Shown here: positions 35,929 to 44,700 of the stretch, in pieces
Position numbering within the stretch: the stretch's first letter is position 1
Layout of the letters: every line of letters begins with the position of its first letter
Assembly (NCBI GenBank): GCA_016125075.1
Contig: WGMO01000011.1
Location: 1 to 64,000, forward strand
Reading direction: 5' to 3'
Origin: Terrimonas sp.
GTDB taxonomy: Bacteria; Bacteroidota; Bacteroidia; Chitinophagales; Chitinophagaceae
DNA length: 64,000 bases
Translations under genes and position numbers: made by a program
The notes under the pieces: generated by a model
What the model was told of the DNA's origin: nothing
The model's database searches: none
The model's input: the letters and a program-made list of their open reading frames with translations, nothing else

Positions 35929-37362
35929 TTGTTTGTATATAATTCCATCGAACGATATCATAGTTTACTAAATGACGGAACTGTTTCCTGTTTCGATACG
36001 GTAAACTTTTACCTGGAAAAAATTGAATCATCGCAGCATCTCAATGCTTTTACGGCGGTCTACGCCGAAGAGGCCCTTGCCCGGGCCGGTATGCTGGATG
36101 AGAAAAGAAAATCAAATCAACCCACCGGCAGGTTACATGGCGTTGTGATCGCTCTTAAAGATGTGATCGCCTATAAAGATCATCCTTTGACGGCTGCTTC
36201 GAGGATGCTGAAGGGTTTCCAATCCCTGTATTCCGCTACTGCCGTTGAAAAACTGTTGGCGGAAGATGCTATCATTATCGGTTCCTGTAATTGCGATGAA
36301 TTTGCCATGGGATCAACCAATGAAAACTCAGTTTATGGCAGGGTGCTCAACGCAGCCGACACTTCCCGGGTGCCGGGCGGCTCTTCCGGCGGTTCGGCTG
36401 TTGCCGTACAGGCAGGTTTATGCATGGTTTCCCTGGGCAGTGATACCGGTGGATCCGTGCGGCAGCCAGCCGATTTTTGCGGCGTTGTGGGGATGAAACC
36501 CACTTATGGCACCATTTCCAGATACGGTCTGATAGCCTATGCTTCCTCTTTTGACCAGATCGGCATTTTCGGGAACAATATCCCGGATGTGGCCAGGGTC
36601 CTGGAAGTGATCACCGGGCCAGATGCCATGGACAGCACCTCTTCCCAAAAAAGACAGTTGCTCCCTGCCAGTTTTGGGGATAAAACAGAAAGAAAATACC
36701 GGTTCACTTATTTTGAAGAAGCACTTGAACATAAAAGCCTGGACCCGGAGATCAAAATGGCTATTTATGCGAGCATTGACCGACTGAAACAGGAAGGACA
36801 CGAGGTTTTACCGGTCAGTTTTGAATTCATGGATTATATCGTACCCGCTTATTATGTGCTCACCACGGCAGAAGCTTCCTCTAACCTTTCTAGATATGAC
36901 GGGGTAAGATACGGCTACCGTTCTGCCCAGCCCGCTGAAGACCTGGACCAGTTTTATAAAAATAACCGGTCGGAAGGCTTTGGCAGGGAAGTGAAACGCA
37001 GGATCATGCTGGGTACTTTTGTGCTGAGTTCGGGCTATTATGACGCCTATTTTACAAAAGCCCAGCAGGTCAGAAGGAAATTAAAGGATAAGACCCGTGA
37101 AATTTTTGAACATTTCGATTTCATCCTTTTACCCAATTCCCCGGCAGTGGCTTTTAAAATCGGGGAAAAAACTGATGACCCGGTGGCAATGTATCTTGCT
37201 GATATCTATACTGTTTTTGCCAATTTGACTGGTACCCCTTCCATATCATTACCGCTTTATACCCATTCTTCCGGAATGCCCTTTGGCCTACAGGTTATAG
37301 CAAAACCATTCGATGAGTTATCTTTGCTGGATATATCCCAAAAACTGATGCAGGATCAATAA
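35929..37362 (+). CDS. gatA: Asp-tRNA(Asn)/Glu-tRNA(Gln) amidotransferase subunit A
   Basis: A 477-residue amidase-signature enzyme that liberates ammonia from glutamine for transamidation of Glu-tRNA(Gln) and Asp-tRNA(Asn). The Ser-cisSer-Lys machinery is visible: lysine in VIALKDVIAYKD (about 76) and the serine loop VPGGSSGGSAVAVQ with SDTGGSVRQPADFCG. No ATG lies near the N-terminus expected for the family (FVYNSIERYHSLL). The only fitting start after the in-frame stop at 35914 is TTG 35929. GatB and GatC genes are not adjacent. Confidence 0.93.
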   Translation: MFVYNSIERYHSLLNDGTVSCFDTVNFYLEKIESSQHLNAFTAVYAEEALARAGMLDEKRKSNQPTGRLHGVVIALKDVIAYKDHPLTAASRMLKGFQSLYSATAVEKLLAEDAIIIGSCNCDEFAMGSTNENSVYGRVLNAADTSRVPGGSSGGSAVAVQAGLCMVSLGSDTGGSVRQPADFCGVVGMKPTYGTISRYGLIAYASSFDQIGIFGNNIPDVARVLEVITGPDAMDSTSSQKRQLLPASFGDKTERKYRFTYFEEALEHKSLDPEIKMAIYASIDRLKQEGHEVLPVSFEFMDYIVPAYYVLTTAEASSNLSRYDGVRYGYRSAQPAEDLDQFYKNNRSEGFGREVKRRIMLGTFVLSSGYYDAYFTKAQQVRRKLKDKTREIFEHFDFILLPNSPAVAFKIGEKTDDPVAMYLADIYTVFANLTGTPSISLPLYTHSSGMPFGLQVIAKPFDELSLLDISQKLMQDQ

Positions 37363-37399
37363 TTGAGGACAGGGAGAAGGCAAAACAGGGGTTGAACAA

Positions 37400-38524
37400 A
37401 TGAAAAAAAATATCATTCTATACGCTTTGATCACTACCCTCGGGGTTACCCAGGTTGTGGCGGGTAAAAACCAAATGAACAATCCTTCAGCGGTTATGTC
37501 CCCTGCCCAATCAACCAAAAACAAGACAGCGGATACCACCAGGACTGCAGATACCTCCTCCCTGCAAAGACCTGAATTGAAGGAAGATCCCAAACTTGGT
37601 TTCAAAGATCTGTTCACAGAAGAAAATTCCACGGGAATCAATACCCGGCATCTCAACCCCAAAGCCATAAGCTTTGTAGAAGACTATATCAGGAAACAGG
37701 GGAAAAAAATGGAAGAGATGAAGGGATGGGGCAAACCTTATTTTGACATGATGGACGCCATCCTCACCCAGCATGGAATCCCCAAGGAACTGAAATATCT
37801 CGCAGTCATTGAGTCGCACTTAAAAGTGTATGCTACTTCCTGGGCAGGTGCCGTTGGTCCCTGGCAGTTCATGCCTGCCACCGCCAGGCGGATGGGTTTA
37901 AAGGTTACAGATTATATAGACGAGCGGACGGATTACTATAAAAGCACCCATGCTGCTGCCCGCTATCTCACTGAACTCTTTAATATATATGGTGATTGGC
38001 TGCTGGTGATTGCTGCCTATAATGGCGGACCGGGCAACGTGAATGCCGCTATTAAAAAAAGCGGCAGCACCGATTTCTGGACCTTACAGAATTACCTGCC
38101 GGTGGAATCAAAAAATCATGTAAAAAAATTTATTGCCACGCATTATATCATGGAAGGAGAAGGCGGTGTAACCACGCTGACAAAAGATGAAACCGGTGAT
38201 TATTTGCTGACAGCACAGGAAAATGATGGCAGCCAGTTATCAAAAGACGAACTTGAACATTCCCAAACACTGGAACTGAAAGGAAAATACAATTCACTCG
38301 TCATTGCCAAAAACCTCCTGATGGATATTACGGAATTTAACCGGTACAACCCCGGTTTTGATAAACTACTGGCGGCTAACGGCAGTTATACCATGCGACT
38401 GGCTGCAGAAAAAATGGATCTTTTCCGTGTTAAAAAGGTTGCGATCCTCAATGAATCGATCCAGCTCCTGCTGGATAGCATGAGCCAGCCACTTTATACC
38501 TCAGACAAAAGGAGCACCCACTAA
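37400..38524 (+). CDS. Membrane-bound lytic murein transglycosylase (SLT family)
   Basis: A 374-residue exported peptidoglycan lyase. The signal peptide (MKKNIILYALITTLGVTQVVAG) is followed by a low-complexity Thr/Ser linker (about 25-60). The SLT domain at about 115-250 has the catalytic glutamate in LAVIESHLKVYATS, then GAVGPWQFMPATA and AAYNGGPGNVNAAI. The C-terminal about 100 residues (LTLELKGKYNSL-type, IAKNLLMDITEFNRYNPG) resemble the LysM-like tail of MltD, though degenerate. It overlaps the convergent pabB gene by 4 bp. Confidence 0.9.
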   Translation: MKKNIILYALITTLGVTQVVAGKNQMNNPSAVMSPAQSTKNKTADTTRTADTSSLQRPELKEDPKLGFKDLFTEENSTGINTRHLNPKAISFVEDYIRKQGKKMEEMKGWGKPYFDMMDAILTQHGIPKELKYLAVIESHLKVYATSWAGAVGPWQFMPATARRMGLKVTDYIDERTDYYKSTHAAARYLTELFNIYGDWLLVIAAYNGGPGNVNAAIKKSGSTDFWTLQNYLPVESKNHVKKFIATHYIMEGEGGVTTLTKDETGDYLLTAQENDGSQLSKDELEHSQTLELKGKYNSLVIAKNLLMDITEFNRYNPGFDKLLAANGSYTMRLAAEKMDLFRVKKVAILNESIQLLLDSMSQPLYTSDKRSTH

Positions 38525-39852
38525 GACGGGTCCGGCAACAAAACCTTTTTGATGGCGGCAGCCTTCACCATACATTCTTCATATTCACTTTCCGCATCAC
38601 TGTAAAAGGTAATACCCGAACCTGCCAGGAAAGCAAGATAACCGTCTTCCCTATTATAGAGCACGCTCCTGATGACGACATTAAAATCAAAATCAAACCC
38701 GGGAGAAATATAGCCAACTGCCCCGGAAAAGAGGCCCCGTTTAGTCTTTTCATATTGCTCGATCAGATCCATCACCTTTCTTTTTGGTGCACCGGTCATG
38801 GAACCCATCGGGAAAGTAGCATGGATAATATCCTTGAAATTGACGTCCTCCCTTAAATGACCGCTGATGGTCGAAATCATCTGGTGAACCTGTGGAAAGG
38901 AATACACGCTGAATAACTCATTCACCACCACAGTAGACGCTTTACAGATCTTGGACAAGTCATTTCTTACCAGGTCCACCACCATCACATTTTCAGAACG
39001 GTCTTTTTTGCTGGCGGCAAGTTCATTCCTGCTTTGCGTATCCCTGTCATGGTCTGACTGAAAACGTGCTGAAGTCCCCTTGATGGGTTGTGAAAGAATG
39101 ATACCCCCCTCTTTTTTCAGGTAGCGTTCTGGGCTGGCACATACAAGAAAGCGTTGCCCGATCCTGTAAAAAGCAGAAAAGGGATTGGGTGAAACAGCGC
39201 TCAGATCGATATACAACCGGAGGGGGGATAGCTTTACATTTTCTGCGTAAAATTCCTGGCAAAAATTGATCTCGTAACAATCACCCCGAAGGATATGCTG
39301 TTGAAGCCGTTGAACAGTTTCAATATATTCATCCCTTTGCATCCGCTGTCTGATCGCTATCTGGTCTAAGGGCTCCTGTTCGGCTATTTCGGAAGCAGAT
39401 TCCATGATCGATTTGAAAATAGCACCGGCATCCCCCTCTGTTATGATTTCCACGCAATCCGCAGTCAGTTTGATGATCGTGGCCGGCCTGAAAAAAAAGA
39501 AGTCCGGAAACCCAATATGGTCAGGATGGGAAGAGCTAAGTCCTTCCGTTTCATTTTTCAGATCATACCCTAAATGGCCAAACCACCAATGCCGGCCGGC
39601 ATCGAGCTTTTGCTGAAAGGCCGCCAGCATATTCCCGGCATCTCCGGAGATGGACTCGATTGGGTCTACCGCCAGCAATATTTCCACACTATGCGGCCCC
39701 GTGGCATAAAAATGATTATCGAGGAAACAAAAAGTGCCAAACCGGTCAGCCCAGTTCAGCACTTTATATTTTATTTCCCTGAAATCGTCAATGGGAAATT
39801 TGCAGTTAGTATTGGTTGCGCCCCGATGTATGAAAGCTGCGTTATTGATCAT
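38521..39852 (-). CDS. pabB: Aminodeoxychorismate synthase component I
   Basis: A 443-residue chorismate-utilising enzyme. The C-terminal chorismate-binding domain (about 175-438) includes DCYEINFCQEF, SPERYL, SQPIKGTSAR, MVVDLVRNDLSKI and GSMTGAPKRKVMDLIE. Lys258 in PIKGT is the nucleophilic lysine found in PabB, where anthranilate synthase has alanine. That favours p-aminobenzoate (folate) synthesis over tryptophan. No glutaminase partner (PabA/TrpG) is nearby, so it may share one encoded elsewhere. Its ATG immediately follows the stop of the acidic upstream gene, so translation is probably coupled. Confidence 0.9.
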   Translation of the reverse strand: MINNAAFIHRGATNTNCKFPIDDFREIKYKVLNWADRFGTFCFLDNHFYATGPHSVEILLAVDPIESISGDAGNMLAAFQQKLDAGRHWWFGHLGYDLKNETEGLSSSHPDHIGFPDFFFFRPATIIKLTADCVEIITEGDAGAIFKSIMESASEIAEQEPLDQIAIRQRMQRDEYIETVQRLQQHILRGDCYEINFCQEFYAENVKLSPLRLYIDLSAVSPNPFSAFYRIGQRFLVCASPERYLKKEGGIILSQPIKGTSARFQSDHDRDTQSRNELAASKKDRSENVMVVDLVRNDLSKICKASTVVVNELFSVYSFPQVHQMISTISGHLREDVNFKDIIHATFPMGSMTGAPKRKVMDLIEQYEKTKRGLFSGAVGYISPGFDFDFNVVIRSVLYNREDGYLAFLAGSGITFYSDAESEYEECMVKAAAIKKVLLPDPS

Positions 39853-40293
39853 TTAGAAATCATCATCATCTCCAAAACCATCATCATCATTGAATAAGTC
39901 CATATCCTTAAAATCATCATCAAACTTAAAGTCATCTTCTTCTTCCCCGGATTTTTTAGCAGGACCCGTACTGGTTTTCTTTCCTTTGGATTTGGGTACA
40001 TCAAATTCGTCAAAGTCAGGATCCCAATCATCCTCCTCTTCCACTTTTTCCCAATCATCCTGAACATCATCATCGGCATCCTCATCATCTTCATCCTTTC
40101 CTTTTTTGGAAGCAGTTGATTTGCCCCCTTTCTTGGCTGAAGACTTCATATCCATTTCCTCATCAGGATCGATATCATCATCTTCATCATCCAGTTTTTT
40201 GGATTTGGAGGAAGATTTTCCTGCAGCGGGTTTAGCCGCAACAGGATTTGTCTTGACTGTTGATTTTTTATCTTTATCTGATTTAGCTGCCAT
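39853..40293 (-). CDS. Lys/Asp-rich, probably disordered protein
   Basis: A 146-residue low-complexity protein with no recognisable fold. The N-terminal about 35 residues are Lys/Ser/Ala-rich. The rest alternates acidic blocks (LDDEDDDIDPDEEMD; KDEDDEDADDD) and short basic blocks (KKGGKSTASKKGK). It ends in an Asp-rich tail with aromatic residues, DDGFGDDDDF. No signal peptide is present. Similar acidic proteins are frequent in this phylum but uncharacterised. It is directly upstream of pabB with no spacer. The terminal Asp-Phe recalls the SSB C-terminal peptide, which could be coincidence. Confidence 0.75.
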   Translation of the reverse strand: MAAKSDKDKKSTVKTNPVAAKPAAGKSSSKSKKLDDEDDDIDPDEEMDMKSSAKKGGKSTASKKGKDEDDEDADDDVQDDWEKVEEEDDWDPDFDEFDVPKSKGKKTSTGPAKKSGEEEDDFKFDDDFKDMDLFNDDDGFGDDDDF

Positions 40294-40386
40294 AGTCGAA
40301 CTGGATTATAGGATGTAAAATTTCAGCGAAGTTTTTAAATAGCCAAATTTTTTAAAAGGTATTTTCAGATAAATAAATTAAACTTT

Positions 40387-41652
40387 TTATTTAATTGTCA
40401 ACAACTGATCCCTCCCCGGCCCGTTGGAAATATAATGAATATCAACTCCAAGATAATTATTTATAAACGCAACATAGTTTTTCATTTTTTCCGGGAGCGG
40501 GTCGCCGTTTTGTAATCCGGATGAAACTGTATTCCAACCCGCAATCGGCTCATATACAGGATCAATCTTCATTCTTGTCATCTGAAAGGGGATTTCGCTG
40601 ACCGTTTTTCCACCCACGCTGTAAGCGGTACATAAATTGAGGGTGGGGAATTCATCCAGTACATCGGCCTTGGTCATGATAATCTTGGTAACTCCGTTGA
40701 TCATGCAGGCAAATTTCAGTGCCACCAGGTCAATCCACCCACAACGGCGTGGCCTGCCGGTTGTTGCCCCGAATTCACTGCCTGTTTTGCGTAAGAGTTC
40801 GCCGGTCGCATCATGCAGTTCTGTTGGGAAAGGACCACCCCCTACCCTTGTACAATAGGCTTTCGTGACCCCCAGTACATCCCGTATCTGCTGAGGCGCA
40901 ACACCAAGACCATTACAAACACCGGCAGAAATGGTATTGGAAGAGGTTACAAACGGGAATGTTCCGAAATCTATATCCAGCATACTGCCCTGGGCACCTT
41001 CGGCCAGGACTTTTTTTCCGCTGGCGATTTTCTGATTGATGAAATATTCACCATTAACAATATTGAGGTCTCTTAATAATTCAATGGCTTCAAAAAATTC
41101 CTCTTCCCAGGCTGAAATATCTTCTTCAAAAGCGTAGGTATCCAGGAGCCGCTGGTGTTTTAGCCGGAGCTTTATATAGGATGATATAAAACTTTTGTCC
41201 CGGATATCTCCCACACGCAAGCCATTCCTTCCGGTCTTATCCATATATGCAGGCCCGATCCCTTTCAGCGTGGAACCGATTTTTTCATTGCCTTTGGAAA
41301 GCTCGGCCGCTTTGTCAAGTGCCCTGTGCGTGGGCAGGATCAGGTGGGTTCGCTCGGCTATAAAAAGATTCTTTTTCAGGTTGACCCCGAAACCGGCAAC
41401 CGTTTCACATTCTTTACGCAAGGTAACCGGATCGAGTACCACTCCGTTTCCGATCAGGTTGATTGCCTTTTCATGAAAAACACCCGATGGTATCTGGTGC
41501 AGTACGATCTTTTTGTCGCCAACATATAAAGTGTGACCCGCATTGGGACCTCCCTGGAAGCGGGCAATGATATCATATCCTTTTGCAAAATAATCTACAA
41601 TTTTTCCCTTCCCCTCGTCGCCCCATTGGAGGCCTAATATTACGTCGATCAT
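40387..41652 (-). CDS. purA: Adenylosuccinate synthetase
   Basis: A 421-residue GTP-dependent enzyme converting IMP and aspartate to adenylosuccinate in AMP synthesis. The N-terminal GLQWGDEGKGKIVDYF contains the catalytic Asp and phosphate loop. GGPNAGHT, GTTSSNT-type loop (PFVTSSNTISAGVCNG), TRVGGGPFPTEL and TTGRPRRCGW are also present. A CAAAAATA (TATTTTTG on the minus strand) at 41680-41687 fits a -7 box 28 bp before the start. Confidence 0.97.
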   Translation of the reverse strand: MIDVILGLQWGDEGKGKIVDYFAKGYDIIARFQGGPNAGHTLYVGDKKIVLHQIPSGVFHEKAINLIGNGVVLDPVTLRKECETVAGFGVNLKKNLFIAERTHLILPTHRALDKAAELSKGNEKIGSTLKGIGPAYMDKTGRNGLRVGDIRDKSFISSYIKLRLKHQRLLDTYAFEEDISAWEEEFFEAIELLRDLNIVNGEYFINQKIASGKKVLAEGAQGSMLDIDFGTFPFVTSSNTISAGVCNGLGVAPQQIRDVLGVTKAYCTRVGGGPFPTELHDATGELLRKTGSEFGATTGRPRRCGWIDLVALKFACMINGVTKIIMTKADVLDEFPTLNLCTAYSVGGKTVSEIPFQMTRMKIDPVYEPIAGWNTVSSGLQNGDPLPEKMKNYVAFINNYLGVDIHYISNGPGRDQLLTIK

Positions 41653-41679
41653 GATAAGTTAATTAATTTGGAACGGGGG

Positions 41680-41687
41680 CAAAAATA
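41680..41687 (-). promoter_or_regulatory. Phylum-type -7 promoter box for purA
   Basis: Reads TATTTTTG on the minus strand, matching TAnnTTTG, 28 bp before the purA ATG. Confidence 0.4.
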
Positions 41688-41750
41688 AGGCATCAGGATA
41701 AAGAATAGCGGTGCAAAAAAATCTCTTTTCAATCAATTTTCCACAAAGCT

Positions 41751-44700
41751 TTAGCGGATCAGTGTAACGGTTCCTTTTTTGGTGATAATCCTGCCATCCC
41801 TGGTTACGCCCTGTGCCATCCACACATAAACTGCGATCCCTTGTTCAACCCCAAGATATTTCCCATCCCAGCCTTCATTCAGCTGCGTGGTGGAATACAT
41901 CAAACGACCCCAACGGTTATAAATCCTGAAATACCTGAGTTCTTTTATCCCCACCGGGAATGGCCTGAAAATATCATTTTTACCATCGCCATTGGGGGTG
42001 AATGCAGAGGGTACATAAAGATCCGGTCCATTATACACTTTGATGATGATATCCGCCGTTCCTTTACAACCGGCAATCGTAGAGGCCGTTACCGTAAGAG
42101 TGATATCATTGTTCACCGTGATAACCGGGTTGGGGATATTGGGATCACTCAAACCGACAGAAGGAGACCATGAATAATCTGTACCGACAGAACTGGCCGA
42201 TAATTGAAACTGGTCGCCCGAATAGACAACCGTGTCTTTAGGAATTGTCAGCACCACAATCGGTGGCGTCACATCCACTTTTACCTGGTCGGTGATGACT
42301 GAGGTACATCCATTGGTATCGGTAACACTTAGATCATACAGGGTTGTTTTTGCAGGATTCACCAACGGAGCGGGGCTCAGCGGGTCATCCAGATAGGTAG
42401 AAGGTGACCAGCTAAACTGGACTCCACCCGATCCCTGCAACTGGTAAGACTGGCCAAAACAAATAAAACCATCTGGCCCAGCATCAGGTATCGGAGCGGG
42501 TAAGACCTGCACAAGGATCGTATCATTGATACTGCACCTGCCTAATGTTGCTGTTACAATATAATTGGTGGTCGTGACCGGTGAAGCGGTGGGATTGGCA
42601 ATTGTAGAACTGCTTAAACCGGGTGCAGCTTGCCAAACATACTGTGTTGCGTTACTGTTTACCTGCAATTGCACGGAACTGCCTTCGCAAATGGTTGCAT
42701 CATTCGCCGGTGATAAGGTCAGGTTATTGGTCAGCCCTACAACAATGCTGCCGTTTGCTGTGCAGTTTTTTGCATCCTTCACCGTAAAAGAATAATTACC
42801 CGGTGCCACATTAAAAATATTGGCGTTTTGATAATTGACCCCATCCAGTGAATATTGATAATTCCCATTACCCCCGCCGGCAGTAATTGTGATTTTGCCA
42901 TCATTACCTCCATCACAGCTTGCATCGGTGGCAATCCCGGAAACCGTTAAGAGGGCTGGTTCTGTCACCACAATATTGTTTTGCGTAGAGAGACATCCGA
43001 GATTATCCCTGGTATATACCGTATAGGTGCCGGCCGCCACCGCAAAACTATCCCTGCTCTGGTAAGTTACCCCGTCTGTTGAAAACTGGTAAGGGCTTGT
43101 GCCGCCTGATGGGCTCATGATGATCAACCCATTGGATTGCCCATTGCAAAGTACAGGCTGAACGGCAGCATTAGCAGTAAGCACCTGCGGTTGGCTGATG
43201 GTAACAGCGGTAGTGCCGGCACAACCGTTATTATCCTTAAAGAAAACGGTATAGGTTCCAGCGGTGAGGCCTGAAATTGTATTGCTGTTCTGATAGTTAA
43301 TACCATCCACCGAATATTGGTAAGGAGGGGTGCCCAGTCCTGGCCCAATATTGACTGTAATACTGCCGTTGGCAGCTCCATTACAGGTTACATCGGTCTT
43401 GGTGGTGGTAGCTGTAAGCGGTACACCCGGGGAAACCACTGCCGGCAGGTTGTTTAAAGAACATCCTCCGGCATCCGCAATATTGATGGAATAATTGTTC
43501 GCTGCCAGACCGGTAAATACGTTGCTGGCCTGGTAGGGTCCGCCATTCAGGGAATATTGAAAAGGTCCCGAACCATTGGTAGGTGTAACAGTAATGGTTC
43601 CATTCACCGCTCCACTGCAGGAAGTCGGTGTCGTAACCGCTGTTGCCGCTAATGGAGGACCGGTTGCCACCGAAACAGACAATCCATTTAAGGTACAGCC
43701 ACCGGCATCAACGATATTAACCGTATGTGAGCCGGCAGCCAGGCCTGAAAAAGTATTAGCTGCCTGTAAAGCACCGCCATCAATTGAATACTGGTAAGGT
43801 GCAGCACCGGTTGAAGGTGTAACGGTAACCGTGCCGTTTGAGGCGCCGCTGCAGGTTGTTGCCGTTGACATGGCGGTGGCAGCCAGGGGCGGACCCGCAG
43901 TAACATTGACCTGTAAACCCGTGAGGGTACAACCCCCCGCATCTACAATATTGATATTGTGCAAACCGGAGGAAACACCATTAAAAATATTACTCGCCTG
44001 CAATGCACTGCCATCGATCGAATACTGGTAAGGCGCAGCACCGGAAGAAGGCGTTACGGTGATGCTGCCATTTGTTGCACCGCTGCAGGAGGTGGGCGAT
44101 ATACTGGTGGTTGCTGACAATGGTGGACCAGCAGTTACAGTAACCTGTAATCCCGTGAGTGTACAACCCCCTGCATCAACAATATTAATGTTGTGTAACC
44201 CGGAGGCAACCCCGTTAAAAATATTACTGGCCTGCAATGCACCCCCATCGATAGCATACTGAAAAGGGCCGGTCCCATTGGTAGGCGTAACCGTTATGCT
44301 GCCATTGGTGGCGCCGCTGCAGGAAGTGGGTGTTGAACTGGCGCTTGCGGCAAGGGGTTGCCCCACACCTACTATGGCCTGAAGATTATTCAGTACACAT
44401 CCTCCCGCATCTGTAACGTTTATAAAATAGGTGCCGGGTGCCAGTCCCGAAAAAATATTACTGGCCTGGTTTGGACCTCCATTCAATGCATACTGATAGG
44501 GGGCGGTTCCAGTTGAAGGTGTTACGGTAATTGAACCATTATTAACACCGTTACAGGAAGCAGGACTCGTTGCAGCAGATGCCGCAATGGGAAACCCTGG
44601 TCCTACAGTTGCAATAATATTGTTGGCAGAACAGCCAAAGGCATCTTTTACAAAAATAAAATAGGTGCCGGGTGCAAGCCCGGTAAAGACATTGCTGTTT

